This document shows positions 36,100-45,300 of a stretch of DNA of 64,000 nt, piece after piece. Made by a program: the position numbers and the translations under genes. This DNA is from Bifidobacterium criceti (GTDB lineage Bacteria; Actinomycetota; Actinomycetes; Actinomycetales; Bifidobacteriaceae). The stretch lies in contig NZ_MVOH01000017.1 of the NCBI RefSeq assembly GCF_002286935.1, positions 124,001 to 188,000 of the forward strand, in the 5' to 3' direction. The notes beneath the pieces are model-generated. The model was given only the letters and a program-made list of their open reading frames with translations, did no database searches and was not told where the DNA came from. Positions within the stretch are counted from its first letter, which is position 1; each line of letters begins with the position of its first letter.

Positions 36100-38424
36100 A
36101 TGGCGAAGAAAGACTACGGCGCCGACTCGTTGACGGTCCTCGAAGGACTCGACGCGGTGCGCAAACGCCCGGGCATGTACATCGGCACGACCGACACCCA
36201 AGGTCTCATGCACTGCCTGTGGGAGATCATCGACAACGCCGTCGACGAGGCGCTCGCCGGCGCGTGCACGCATATCACCGTCACGTTGCACAAGGACGGC
36301 TCGGTCGAAGTCGCCGACAACGGGCGCGGCATCCCGGTCGACGTCGAACCGAAGACGAAACTCACCGGCGTCGAGGTCGTCCTGACGAAACTGCATGCGG
36401 GCGCGAAGTTCGGCAACGCATCATACAACGCGGCGGGCGGCCTGCACGGCGTCGGCTCGTCGGTCGTCAACGCGTTGAGTTCACGGCTCGACGTCGAGGT
36501 CGACCGCAACGGCAACACCTACCATATGGCGTTCCATCAAGGGCATCCGGGCGTCTACACCGACGCCGACCCCGCGCATCCGTCACCGGACGCACCGTTC
36601 AAGAAGACGCGTAAGAACCGGCCGACCGAACTCGACATCATCGGCCACGTCAAGCCGAAGACGACCGGCACACGCATCCGCTACTGGGCGGATCCCGAGA
36701 TCTTCAACGACACGGCGCGCTTCGACTACGACAAGCTCATCGACCGTGTACGGCAGACGAGCTTCCTTGTGCCGGGCCTCAAGATCACCGTCGTCGACGA
36801 GCACATCGAGGAAACGGGCGACGCATCGGCCGACGAACTGCGCGAAACGGACGTGGCCACCGCGCAAAGCGCACAGGTCGAAACCGACGACGATGCGGCG
36901 GCGGCATCCGAGGACGCGGCCGCGGACGCAATCGTGCGCACACAGGCCGAGAACGCGCAGCAGGAGGCAGCGTCGGGCGTGCAGACGACGCTTGAGGCGC
37001 AGATCGCGCCGCAGCGGCAGCACGCGACGCCCGGCCACCGCAGGGTCGAGGAGTTCTGCCATACGGGAGGCGTCGTCGACTTCGTCGACTTCCTGTCGAA
37101 CGGCGAACCCGTCTCGAACATCTGGAGGATCGAGGGGCAGGGCACGTACCATGAGGAGACGCAGGCCGTCGACGACCATGGCGACCTGCATGCGCAGGAC
37201 ATCACGCGCACATGCGACGTCGACATCGCGATGCGGTGGGTCAACGGATACGACACGACGGTCCGCAGCTTCGTCAACGTCGTCGCGACGCCCGGTGGCG
37301 GCATGCACGTCGACGGCTTCCTCAACGCCATCACGAGGCAGGTGCGCAAGGCCGTCGAGGACAACGCGCGCAAGCTCAAGGTCAATCTCAAGGACGCGAA
37401 GATGAAGGTCGAACGAGACGACATCCTCGCGGGCCTCGTCGCTGTCGTCACCGTGCGTATCGCCGAACCGCAGTTCCAGGGGCAGACGAAGGACGTGCTC
37501 GGCACCGCGCCCGTCAAACCGGTCGTCACGCGCATAACCGACAAACAGTTCGCCGAGATGATCACCGGTGCGAAACGTGGGTACAAGGAGCAGTCGGCAC
37601 GCGTGCTCGAGAAGATCGTCGGAGAGATGCACGCGCGCATCCAGGCGCGCAAGACGAAGGAGGTCGCGCGCCGCAAGACCGCGCTCGAATCGGCGTCGAT
37701 GCCGCCGAAGCTTTCGGATTGCCAGCCGGGCAACGACGACATCGCCGAACTGTTCATCGTCGAGGGCGATTCGGCGCTCGGCACCGCGAAGGCGGCGCGC
37801 AACTCGGCGTTCCAGGCATTGCTGCCGATCCGTGGCAAGATCCTCAACGTGCAGAAGGCGTCGCTTGCGCAAATGCTGTCGAACAAGGAATGCGCGGCGA
37901 TCATCCAAGTGGTCGGCGCGGGGTCGGGCGCGTCGTTCGACCTTGAGCAGGCACGGTACAACAAGGTCATCATGATGACCGACGCCGACGTCGACGGCGC
38001 GCACATCCGCACGTTGCTGCTCACGTTGTTCTATAGGTACATGCGTCCGCTCATCGAGGCAGGGCACGTGTACGCCGCCGTGCCGCCGCTGCACAGGATC
38101 GCGCTCACGGGCGCGCGCAAAGGCGAATACATCTACACCTATTCCGACGATGAGCTCGCCGGCAGGCTCGCCCAGCTCGACCGTGACCACATCGGATACG
38201 CCGACGACATCCAACGCTACAAGGGCCTTGGCGAGATGGACGCGAACCAGCTCGCCGACACGACGATGGACCCGCGCACGAGGCTGCTGCGCCGCATCCG
38301 CATGGAGGACGCCGAGCGTGCGAGCGGCGTCTTCAGTCTGCTCATGGGGGACGAGGTGCCGCCGCGCCGCCAGTTCATCGTCGACAACGCCGACGATTTC
38401 GACCGTTCGAAGATCGACACATGA
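36100..38424 (+). CDS. parE: DNA topoisomerase IV subunit B (GyrB/ParE type IIA)
   Basis: ATPase subunit of a type IIA topoisomerase. 774 residues: GHKL ATPase with EIIDNAVDEALAG and GGLHGVGSSVVNALS; transducer; TOPRIM domain with ELFIVEGDSALGTAK and MTDADVDGAHIRTLL; C-terminal RYKGLGEMDANQL. I call it ParE rather than GyrB because it lies beside rpoD, apart from any gyr/dnaA block, and its partner is at 48426. An Ala/Gln/Asp/Glu-rich insertion of about 80 residues (about 233-312) interrupts the transducer. The ATG at 36100 is chosen by family N-terminus; GAAG lies 12 bases upstream. Confidence 0.92.
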   Translation: MAKKDYGADSLTVLEGLDAVRKRPGMYIGTTDTQGLMHCLWEIIDNAVDEALAGACTHITVTLHKDGSVEVADNGRGIPVDVEPKTKLTGVEVVLTKLHAGAKFGNASYNAAGGLHGVGSSVVNALSSRLDVEVDRNGNTYHMAFHQGHPGVYTDADPAHPSPDAPFKKTRKNRPTELDIIGHVKPKTTGTRIRYWADPEIFNDTARFDYDKLIDRVRQTSFLVPGLKITVVDEHIEETGDASADELRETDVATAQSAQVETDDDAAAASEDAAADAIVRTQAENAQQEAASGVQTTLEAQIAPQRQHATPGHRRVEEFCHTGGVVDFVDFLSNGEPVSNIWRIEGQGTYHEETQAVDDHGDLHAQDITRTCDVDIAMRWVNGYDTTVRSFVNVVATPGGGMHVDGFLNAITRQVRKAVEDNARKLKVNLKDAKMKVERDDILAGLVAVVTVRIAEPQFQGQTKDVLGTAPVKPVVTRITDKQFAEMITGAKRGYKEQSARVLEKIVGEMHARIQARKTKEVARRKTALESASMPPKLSDCQPGNDDIAELFIVEGDSALGTAKAARNSAFQALLPIRGKILNVQKASLAQMLSNKECAAIIQVVGAGSGASFDLEQARYNKVIMMTDADVDGAHIRTLLLTLFYRYMRPLIEAGHVYAAVPPLHRIALTGARKGEYIYTYSDDELAGRLAQLDRDHIGYADDIQRYKGLGEMDANQLADTTMDPRTRLLRRIRMEDAERASGVFSLLMGDEVPPRRQFIVDNADDFDRSKIDT

Positions 38425-38437
38425 CCGGGGGAAGGCG

Positions 38438-39583
38438 TCAGCGGTTGCGGTCCGCGATCGCGCGCCTGTAGACGTCCTCGACCTCGTCGGCGACCGTCCG
38501 CACATCATAGCGTCCGAGGAGCGCACGTTCGCGCATATGCAGCGCGTGCGCCCATGCCTTGTCCGTGAGCGCACGGTGGATGCGTTCGGCGAGTGCGCGC
38601 GCATGGTCGGTGCCGACGTCGAAGAGCGCGTCCCCATCGCCGAGGAGCGTCGAACGGTAGCCGGGATTGTCGCCGGCGAGCGTCACACCGGACCCGGATG
38701 CGATCGCCTCAAGCAGCACGATGCCGAAGGATTCGCCGCCCGTCGCGGGGAACACAGCGATGTCGGCGGCCGCAAGCAGCGCCGGCTTGTCCTCCTCCTC
38801 GACGAAGCCGAGGAACTCGACCGGTGTGCGCAGCGTCTCGGCACGCCGGCGGCATGCGTCAAGGAGCGGCCCCTTGCCGGCGAATGCGACATGGAACCCT
38901 TCGGGGAACAGGCCGTGCGCCTCGCCGTATGCGATCGCGTCAAGCAGCAGTTCGGCGCCTTTGCGCGGCACGAAGCGGCCGAGGAACACCACGAGGGGGC
39001 CGTCGCGCCGTGTACGGGCGCAGACGGGGCCCGGCTCATCCGCGAACCGTGCGACATCGACCGGGTTCGGGATGACGACGCCGCGCACGTGCGCGGTCGA
39101 TGCGGCATACTGCGCGGCGACCTGAGAGACGGCGATGACCTCATCGACGCGCCTGTGCGTCGGCGCGTTGACAAGGCCGAGCGCGCGTCCCCCGATGCGT
39201 GACAGCATGTCCGCGGACGCGATATGGTACGTCGCGACGATGCCTGTGGACGGCGCGGCGAGCGAGAGCACCTGCCCGGCCATGAATGGGCTGTACGGGG
39301 CCTGCACATGCAGGATGTCGAAATCATGGTCGGCGAGTGTCTCGCGGATGCGCGCACGGTTCGCCGGAAGCGGGATGCGCATTCGGTTGCCGTTGAAGCG
39401 CACCATGACGTTCCTGGAGAGCGGATGCGTGTTCGGCACCGGGGAATCATGCGTCTCACCGACGAGGTAATGCACGTCATGGCCACGGCGGCTCAGCTCA
39501 CGGCCGAGCGTGACGATATGCTGCTGCACGCCGTCAAGCACGTCAAGCGTGTCATCGAAGACGAATCCAATGGTCAAAGGCAT
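38438..39583 (-). CDS. GT4-family glycosyltransferase
   Basis: A retaining glycosyltransferase of 381 residues with two Rossmann halves: GVQQHIVTLGRELSRRGHDV at the N-terminus, VVIPNPVDVARF, VVFLGRFVPRKGAELLLDAI, and the donor-site FPATGGESFGIVLLEA (EX7E). It resembles PimA/PimB-like mannosyltransferases of actinobacteria, but the acceptor is not readable. The start at 39583 is preferred: TAGACT (minus strand, plus coordinates 39591-39596) lies 7 bases upstream with no Shine-Dalgarno. Only 13 bases separate its stop from the parE stop, with no hairpin. Confidence 0.83.
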   Translation of the reverse strand: MPLTIGFVFDDTLDVLDGVQQHIVTLGRELSRRGHDVHYLVGETHDSPVPNTHPLSRNVMVRFNGNRMRIPLPANRARIRETLADHDFDILHVQAPYSPFMAGQVLSLAAPSTGIVATYHIASADMLSRIGGRALGLVNAPTHRRVDEVIAVSQVAAQYAASTAHVRGVVIPNPVDVARFADEPGPVCARTRRDGPLVVFLGRFVPRKGAELLLDAIAYGEAHGLFPEGFHVAFAGKGPLLDACRRRAETLRTPVEFLGFVEEEDKPALLAAADIAVFPATGGESFGIVLLEAIASGSGVTLAGDNPGYRSTLLGDGDALFDVGTDHARALAERIHRALTDKAWAHALHMRERALLGRYDVRTVADEVEDVYRRAIADRNR

Positions 39584-39732
39584 AGCCGCCAGTCTATCGC
39601 CGCAAAACGACGGGACCACGGTCCGGGTCCGGCGTGTCACCGCCGGTATTTTCTTGCGTAGGGAATAAAATTGCGCCGTACGTCGCCGCCGACGACGCCA
39701 AAACCCTCACGACGTGATGCCAAGGAGACGCC

Positions 39733-40971
39733 ATGGCCAATCTGCTCCTCGCGATCATCTATCTCGCGTTCATCTCGCTTGGACTGCCCGATGGGCTGCT
39801 CGGCGCCGCATGGCCGACGATGAGCGGCGAACTCGGCGCGCCGCTGTCATGGGCCGGCGGCATCTCGATGGTCATCAGCGCAGGCACGATCGTCTCCGCG
39901 CTACTGAGCGACCGGCTCACGTTGCGGTTCGGCGCGGGGCGTGTGACCGCCGTGTCGGTCGGGTTGACGGCGCTCGCGTTGTTCGGCTTCGCCTACGCGC
40001 CGAACTACTGGATGCTCATCGTCATGGCCGTGCCGTATGGGCTCGGCGCCGGTGGCGTCGACGCGGCGCTCAACAACTATGTCGCCGTCCATTACGCGAG
40101 CCGCCATATGAGCTGGCTGCATTGCATGTGGGGGCTCGGTGCCCTCTTCGGGCCGTATATGATGGGTTTCGCGCTTGCGCACCAATACGGATGGCAATGG
40201 GGATACCGTTCGGTCGGCGCGCTGCAGATCGTGCTGACGGCCATCCTTGTGCTGAGCCTGCCATTGTGGAGGAGGCGCACGGACGCGCCCCGGAACGCAT
40301 CACAGGCGCCCGGCGAGGCCGACGATCCCGCGCAGACGGTCGCCGCGGCGGGGGAGCAACAGCGCAAACCGCTTGGCCTCGCCGGCGTGCTGCGTATCCG
40401 CGGCGCCGCGCAGATTCTCATCATGTTCTTCTGCTACTGCTCGATCGAGCAGACGACGATCCTGTGGGCGAGCAGCTACATGGCCGGCGTCGACCATGTG
40501 GACCTGCAGGCGGCCGCGAACTACGCGAGCCTCGTCTTCATCGGTATCACCGTCGGACGCTTCGTCAGCGGCTTCGCGACGATGCGGCTCAGCGACGCGC
40601 AGATGATCCGGCTCGGCGCCGCGATCATCGTCGCCGGCGTCGTGCTGCTGGCGCTGCCGGTGCCGGGCGTGTGGAACTCGGTCGCCGGTTTCGTCGTCAT
40701 CGGCCTTGGCTGCGCGCCGGTCTACCCGTGCATCATCCATTCGACGCCGGCGTATTTCGGCGCCGACCGGTCGCAGGCGATCGTCGGCGTGCAGATGGCG
40801 AGCGCCTACGTCGGCACGATGCTGATGCCGCCGCTGTTCGGCCTGCTCGCGCAGCATACGACGCTCAGGCTGCTGCCGTGGTACCTGCTCGTGTTCACCG
40901 CGGGGCTGATCGCCATGCACGAATGGCTGCGCGCCAAGACCCGCACCAAAGCGGACTTCACCGCACATTGA
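39733..40971 (+). CDS. MFS transporter (first of a tandem pair)
   Basis: A 412-residue carrier with about 12 transmembrane helices. It begins directly in helix 1 (LLLAIIYLAFISLGLPDGLL) and has a charged central loop near residues 177-215. The signatures GLPDGLLGAAWPTM and IEQTTILWASSYM also occur in the next protein. AAGGAG sits 6 bases before the ATG. The substrate is unknown; distant likeness to fucose/sugar-type MFS proteins is possible. Confidence 0.82.
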   Translation: MANLLLAIIYLAFISLGLPDGLLGAAWPTMSGELGAPLSWAGGISMVISAGTIVSALLSDRLTLRFGAGRVTAVSVGLTALALFGFAYAPNYWMLIVMAVPYGLGAGGVDAALNNYVAVHYASRHMSWLHCMWGLGALFGPYMMGFALAHQYGWQWGYRSVGALQIVLTAILVLSLPLWRRRTDAPRNASQAPGEADDPAQTVAAAGEQQRKPLGLAGVLRIRGAAQILIMFFCYCSIEQTTILWASSYMAGVDHVDLQAAANYASLVFIGITVGRFVSGFATMRLSDAQMIRLGAAIIVAGVVLLALPVPGVWNSVAGFVVIGLGCAPVYPCIIHSTPAYFGADRSQAIVGVQMASAYVGTMLMPPLFGLLAQHTTLRLLPWYLLVFTAGLIAMHEWLRAKTRTKADFTAH

Positions 40972-41043
40972 ACCGGGTTGCGCGCCGTTCGCACTGGGCG
41001 TGCGTGGGTGGGCAAACCCGCGCCGCCGCTTACGATGGGCACC

Positions 41044-42303
41044 ATGGCACACGAACAGACACACGCGGGCGTGCTGCGCGCTGGCACGCCCGCCGCAACG
41101 CCACAGGTCATCCTCGGTTTTCTGGCCATCGGCCTGCCCGAGGCGCTGCTCGGCGCCTCATGGCCGGCCATGGGCGCGGGGGTGGGCGCGCCACTCGTGG
41201 CCGTGGTCGGCATCGCCGCGGTCATCGCCGCAGGTTGCGCCGCGGCGGCGATATACGCGGAGCCGGTGGTGCGCCGGGTCGGTTCCGGGCGCACGGTCGA
41301 CATGGGCGTGGCCCTCACCGTGCTTGCGCTGTCGGGGTTCTCATTCGCGCCGCATTATTGGGCGCTGCTTGTATTCGCGCTGCCGTATGGCATTGGATCG
41401 GGCATGCTTGTGGTGGCGTTGAACGCGTATGTGGCCGTGCGTTCGGCGAACGCGCACATCACCTGGCTGCATGCGACGAGCGCGTTCGGCGCGCTCGTGG
41501 GTCACACGGTGCTCGGCTGGATCATCGCGAACGGTGCCGACTGGCGCTGGGCGTACCGCACGATCGGCCTTGTGCAACTTGCGCTCGCCATGGTGCTTGC
41601 GGCAGGCACACGGCGATGGCATGACCGCCTGAGTCCGGCCCAGATCGCCCGTTTGGGTGAAACGCCGTACGCACAGGGGGACTGGCGGCACGACATGCGC
41701 CGGCCACATGCGGTGCATGCGCTCATGGCGATGCCTGCGGCGGTGGCTGTGCTCGTCTTGTTGTTCGCCGCCACATCGGTGGAGCAGACGACGATGCTGT
41801 GGGCCAGCAGTTACATGGTGCACGCCGGCGGCATGTCCATCCATACGGCGGGCGTCTACGCCAATCTGTTCTTTGTGGGTCTCGTCGCCGGCTCTGTTGT
41901 GGCGGGCGTTGTGGCGCTCAGGGTGCGCGATGTATGGATGGTCGCTGGTGGCATCGCCGTGCTGATCGGCGGGGTTGCGCTGATGGTGGTGCCGGTTGCG
42001 GGCCTGTGGCGCGCGCTGACCGCGCCGGTGCTGCTGGGGGTGGGCTGTGCGCCAATCGCGCCGGCCGTCGTGCATGCCATTCCGCGCTTGTTTGGCGCGG
42101 CGAGCACACCGGCGATGATCGGGGTGCAGACCGCCGCGGTCTCGATGGCCACGTTGGTCAGCCCCGTGCTGTTCGCCTGGGTGGAACGCGCGGCGGGGTC
42201 GATGCATGCGCTGCCGTGGTATCTGCTGGTGTTCACGGTGATTGCGCTCGCGGCATATGCGTGCGTTCTGCGCGTGGTGCGCTTGCATGCACTCGGCGAG
42301 TGA
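41044..42303 (+). CDS. MFS transporter (second of a tandem pair)
   Basis: A 419-residue paralogue of the preceding carrier, sharing GLPEALLGASWPAM, TWLHATSAFGALVGH, VEQTTMLWASSYM and LPWYLLVFT at matching positions. It has about 12 helices and a short hydrophilic N-terminus. It uses GTG for Val and CTG for Leu more freely than its neighbours. TACGAT at 41031-41036 ends 7 bases before the ATG and no Shine-Dalgarno is seen, so it probably has its own leaderless mRNA. Substrate unknown. Confidence 0.82.
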   Translation: MAHEQTHAGVLRAGTPAATPQVILGFLAIGLPEALLGASWPAMGAGVGAPLVAVVGIAAVIAAGCAAAAIYAEPVVRRVGSGRTVDMGVALTVLALSGFSFAPHYWALLVFALPYGIGSGMLVVALNAYVAVRSANAHITWLHATSAFGALVGHTVLGWIIANGADWRWAYRTIGLVQLALAMVLAAGTRRWHDRLSPAQIARLGETPYAQGDWRHDMRRPHAVHALMAMPAAVAVLVLLFAATSVEQTTMLWASSYMVHAGGMSIHTAGVYANLFFVGLVAGSVVAGVVALRVRDVWMVAGGIAVLIGGVALMVVPVAGLWRALTAPVLLGVGCAPIAPAVVHAIPRLFGAASTPAMIGVQTAAVSMATLVSPVLFAWVERAAGSMHALPWYLLVFTVIALAAYACVLRVVRLHALGE

Positions 42304-42311
42304 CGGATAAT
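42283..42311 (+). promoter_or_regulatory. Promoter of the Lhr-type helicase gene
   Basis: TTGCAT at 42283-42288, a 17-base spacer, and GATAAT at 42306-42311 make the best -35/-10 pair in the window. It lies across the 3' end of the MFS gene. The -10 ends 7 bases before the ATG, so transcription should begin at or near the start codon. Confidence 0.75.
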
Positions 42312-42318
42312 CGAACAT

Positions 42319-45300
42319 ATGTGCGAATGTTTGGAGAGTTTCTCCGCCCCCACCCGGGCATGGTTCGAGCGCAGCTTCGGTGGACCCACAGAGGCGCAGC
42401 GTCTGGCGTGGCCGGCGATCCATCATGGCGAGAACGTGCTCGTCATCGCGCCCACGGGTTCAGGCAAAACGCTTTCGGCGTTCCTTGCGGCGATCGACGG
42501 CATCATCGACCGCAACGCGCGTGCGGACAGCGCCGAGGAAGGTCGCAAACGGCGGCGCAACGGGGTGCGTGTGCTTTACATCTCCCCGCTCAAGGCATTG
42601 GGCGTGGATGTCGCGAAGAACCTCGAAACGCCGCTCAACGGCATTCGTGAGGAATATGCGCGCATGGGACTGTCCGTGCCTGAGGTCTCGGTCGCCATGC
42701 GCAGCGGTGATTCGACGCCGCAGGAACGGCGTGCGATCGTCAGCAGGCCGCCGGACATCCTGGTGACGACGCCGGAATCGCTGTACCTGATGCTCACATC
42801 GAAGGCGCGCACCGTGCTCGACACCGTGCAGACGGTGATCCTCGACGAAGTGCATGCCGTGGCCGGCACCAAGCGGGGGGCCCACCTCGCGTTGAGTCTG
42901 GAACGGCTCGACGACCGGCTGGAGACTCCACCACAGCGCATCGGACTTTCCGCCACCGTGAACCCTGTGGATGAAGCCGCGGCGTTCCTCGGCGGCAGCA
43001 GGCCCGTCACCATCGCCCAAGCGAGCGGCAGGGCGGCACTCGACCTCAAGGTCGTGGAGCCCGCAAGCCGCATGGGTGACGGCGGCGACAGGACGGACAC
43101 CACAAAATCCCATGCACCGCAGTCTTCCAACTCAATCACCGGCGTCACGCCGGCAATGCGGCGGCTGGCGGAACGCAAGGCCCGTGAAGACGGTCGGGCG
43201 CCAACCGCAGCGCCGTCGTCTGCCGCCCATCGAGATGGGATCACGGATCGAGCTGGCAGCGAGGCGCCGGTGCCGGTCGCCGCAAACGCCGGCCCCACCG
43301 CGTCGGTCTGGCCACTGATCCAACGCAGTGTGCTCGACGAAGTGCTCGCACACCGCACGACGCTCGTCTTCGTGAACTCGCGTGGACTCGCCGAACGGTT
43401 CACGGCCCAGCTCAACGACCTCTACTGGGAGCGGCAGGGCAAAAGCCCCGACCTGTCGAACGAACCGGCGCATTACGGGTCGCTCATCGGATCGACGACG
43501 AAACTCGTCGGTCCCGTGGCACCGCAGGACGCCATCGCGATGGCGCATCACGGCTCCGTGTCGAAAGACCGGCGCAAGCAGATCGAAGAGCAGCTCAAAG
43601 CGGGCAAGCTCAAATGCGTTGTGGCCACGAGCAGCCTCGAATTGGGCATCGATATGGGGTCGGTCGATCTGGTCATCCAATTGGCGCCACCGCTGTCGGT
43701 GTCGTCCGGCCTGCAACGTGTGGGACGAGCCGACCACCGCGTGGGCGGTGTGTCGCATGCACTCATCTACCCGGTGACGCGCGAACAGATCATCGGCGCC
43801 GCCGCGAGCGTCGAAAGCATGCTCGCCGGCGCCATCGAGCCGCTGCGTGTGCCCAACAGCCCACTCGACGTGCTCGCACAGCAGACGGTGGCCGCCGCGA
43901 GCCTCGAGCCGATCAGCGCCGATGCATGGTTCCGCACCGTGCGCCGCGCCGCCCCGTACCGCACGCTGCAGCGCGACATGTTCGACGCCGTGGTGGGCAT
44001 GGTCACCGGCGCCTATAACGGTGAGGAGTTCTCCGCGTTCCGGCCCCCACTCGTGTTCGAGGAGGAATCCGGCATGCTCGCCGCCCGCCAAGGGGCGCAG
44101 CGCCTCGCGGTGACCAGTGGCGGCACGATCCCCGACCGCGGTCTCTACACGGTGGTGCTTCCCGAAGGGGAGGCCGGTACGGGCCCGCGGCGCGTCGGCG
44201 AACTCGACGAGGAGATGGTGTATGAATCGCGCGTCGGTGACATCATCACCTTGGGCACCACATCCTGGCAGATTCAGGAGATCACCAACGACCGCGTGAT
44301 CGTACTGCCGGCCCCCGGGCGCAGCGCGCGCCTGCCGTTCTGGCATGGCGACGGCGACGGCCGCGATTACCGTTTCGGTCTGGCGCAAGGCCAATGGGTG
44401 CACGACGTGGCGCAGGGGCTTGTGGGCGCCGGCCAGACGCACCCCGATGCCCCGCACGCCCACGGCCCGCGCTTCACGAATGCCGTGCAGGCCCGCCTTG
44501 TCCAAGATGGCCTCGACGCGAACGCCATCGACAACCTGGCACGGCTGCTGTCCGAGCAGCGCGCCGCCACCGGCGTGGTGCCCGACGCCACGCATGTGGT
44601 GATCGAACGCTGCCGCGACGAGGAAGGCGACTGGCGCATCGTCGTGCACACGCCATTCGGCAGGCGCGTGCACGAGCCATGGGCGCTCGCGATCAACGCC
44701 CGGCTGTTGCAGCGCTATGCCGTTGACGGCCAGATCTATGCGGCTGACGACGGCATCCTCATCCGTCTGCCCGACGGCGACGGCCGCATCGACATCGCGT
44801 CGCTCATCGCGTTCGACCCGGACGACATCCAACGCATCGTCGAGGCGCAGGTCTCGGGCAGCGTGCTGTTCGCCGCGCGGTTCCGCGAATGCGCGGCGCG
44901 CGCGTTGTTCATGCCGCGCACCGACCCGGGCAAGCGGGTCCCACTATGGCAGCAGCGCCTGAGGGCTGCCCAGTTGCTCACGGCGGCGCGGACGCACAAG
45001 AACTTCCCCCTGCTGCTGGAGACCGCGCGTGAATGCCTGCAGGACGTCTACGACGTGCCCGCCCTTCGTGAGGTGCTGACACGCATGCAGGCGGGGCTGA
45101 TCGACGTGCACAGCGCGGAGACGTCGACGCCGTCGCCGATGGCCGAACAACTGCTGTTCGGCTTCATCGGCTCGGTCATGTACCAATACGACGTGCCGCA
45201 GGCGGAGCGCGACGCGCGGCTGCTGTCGATGGATCCGGAGGTGCTCGAACGGCTGCTCGGCTCCGACGATCTCGCCTCAGTGCTCGACGACGCCGTCATC

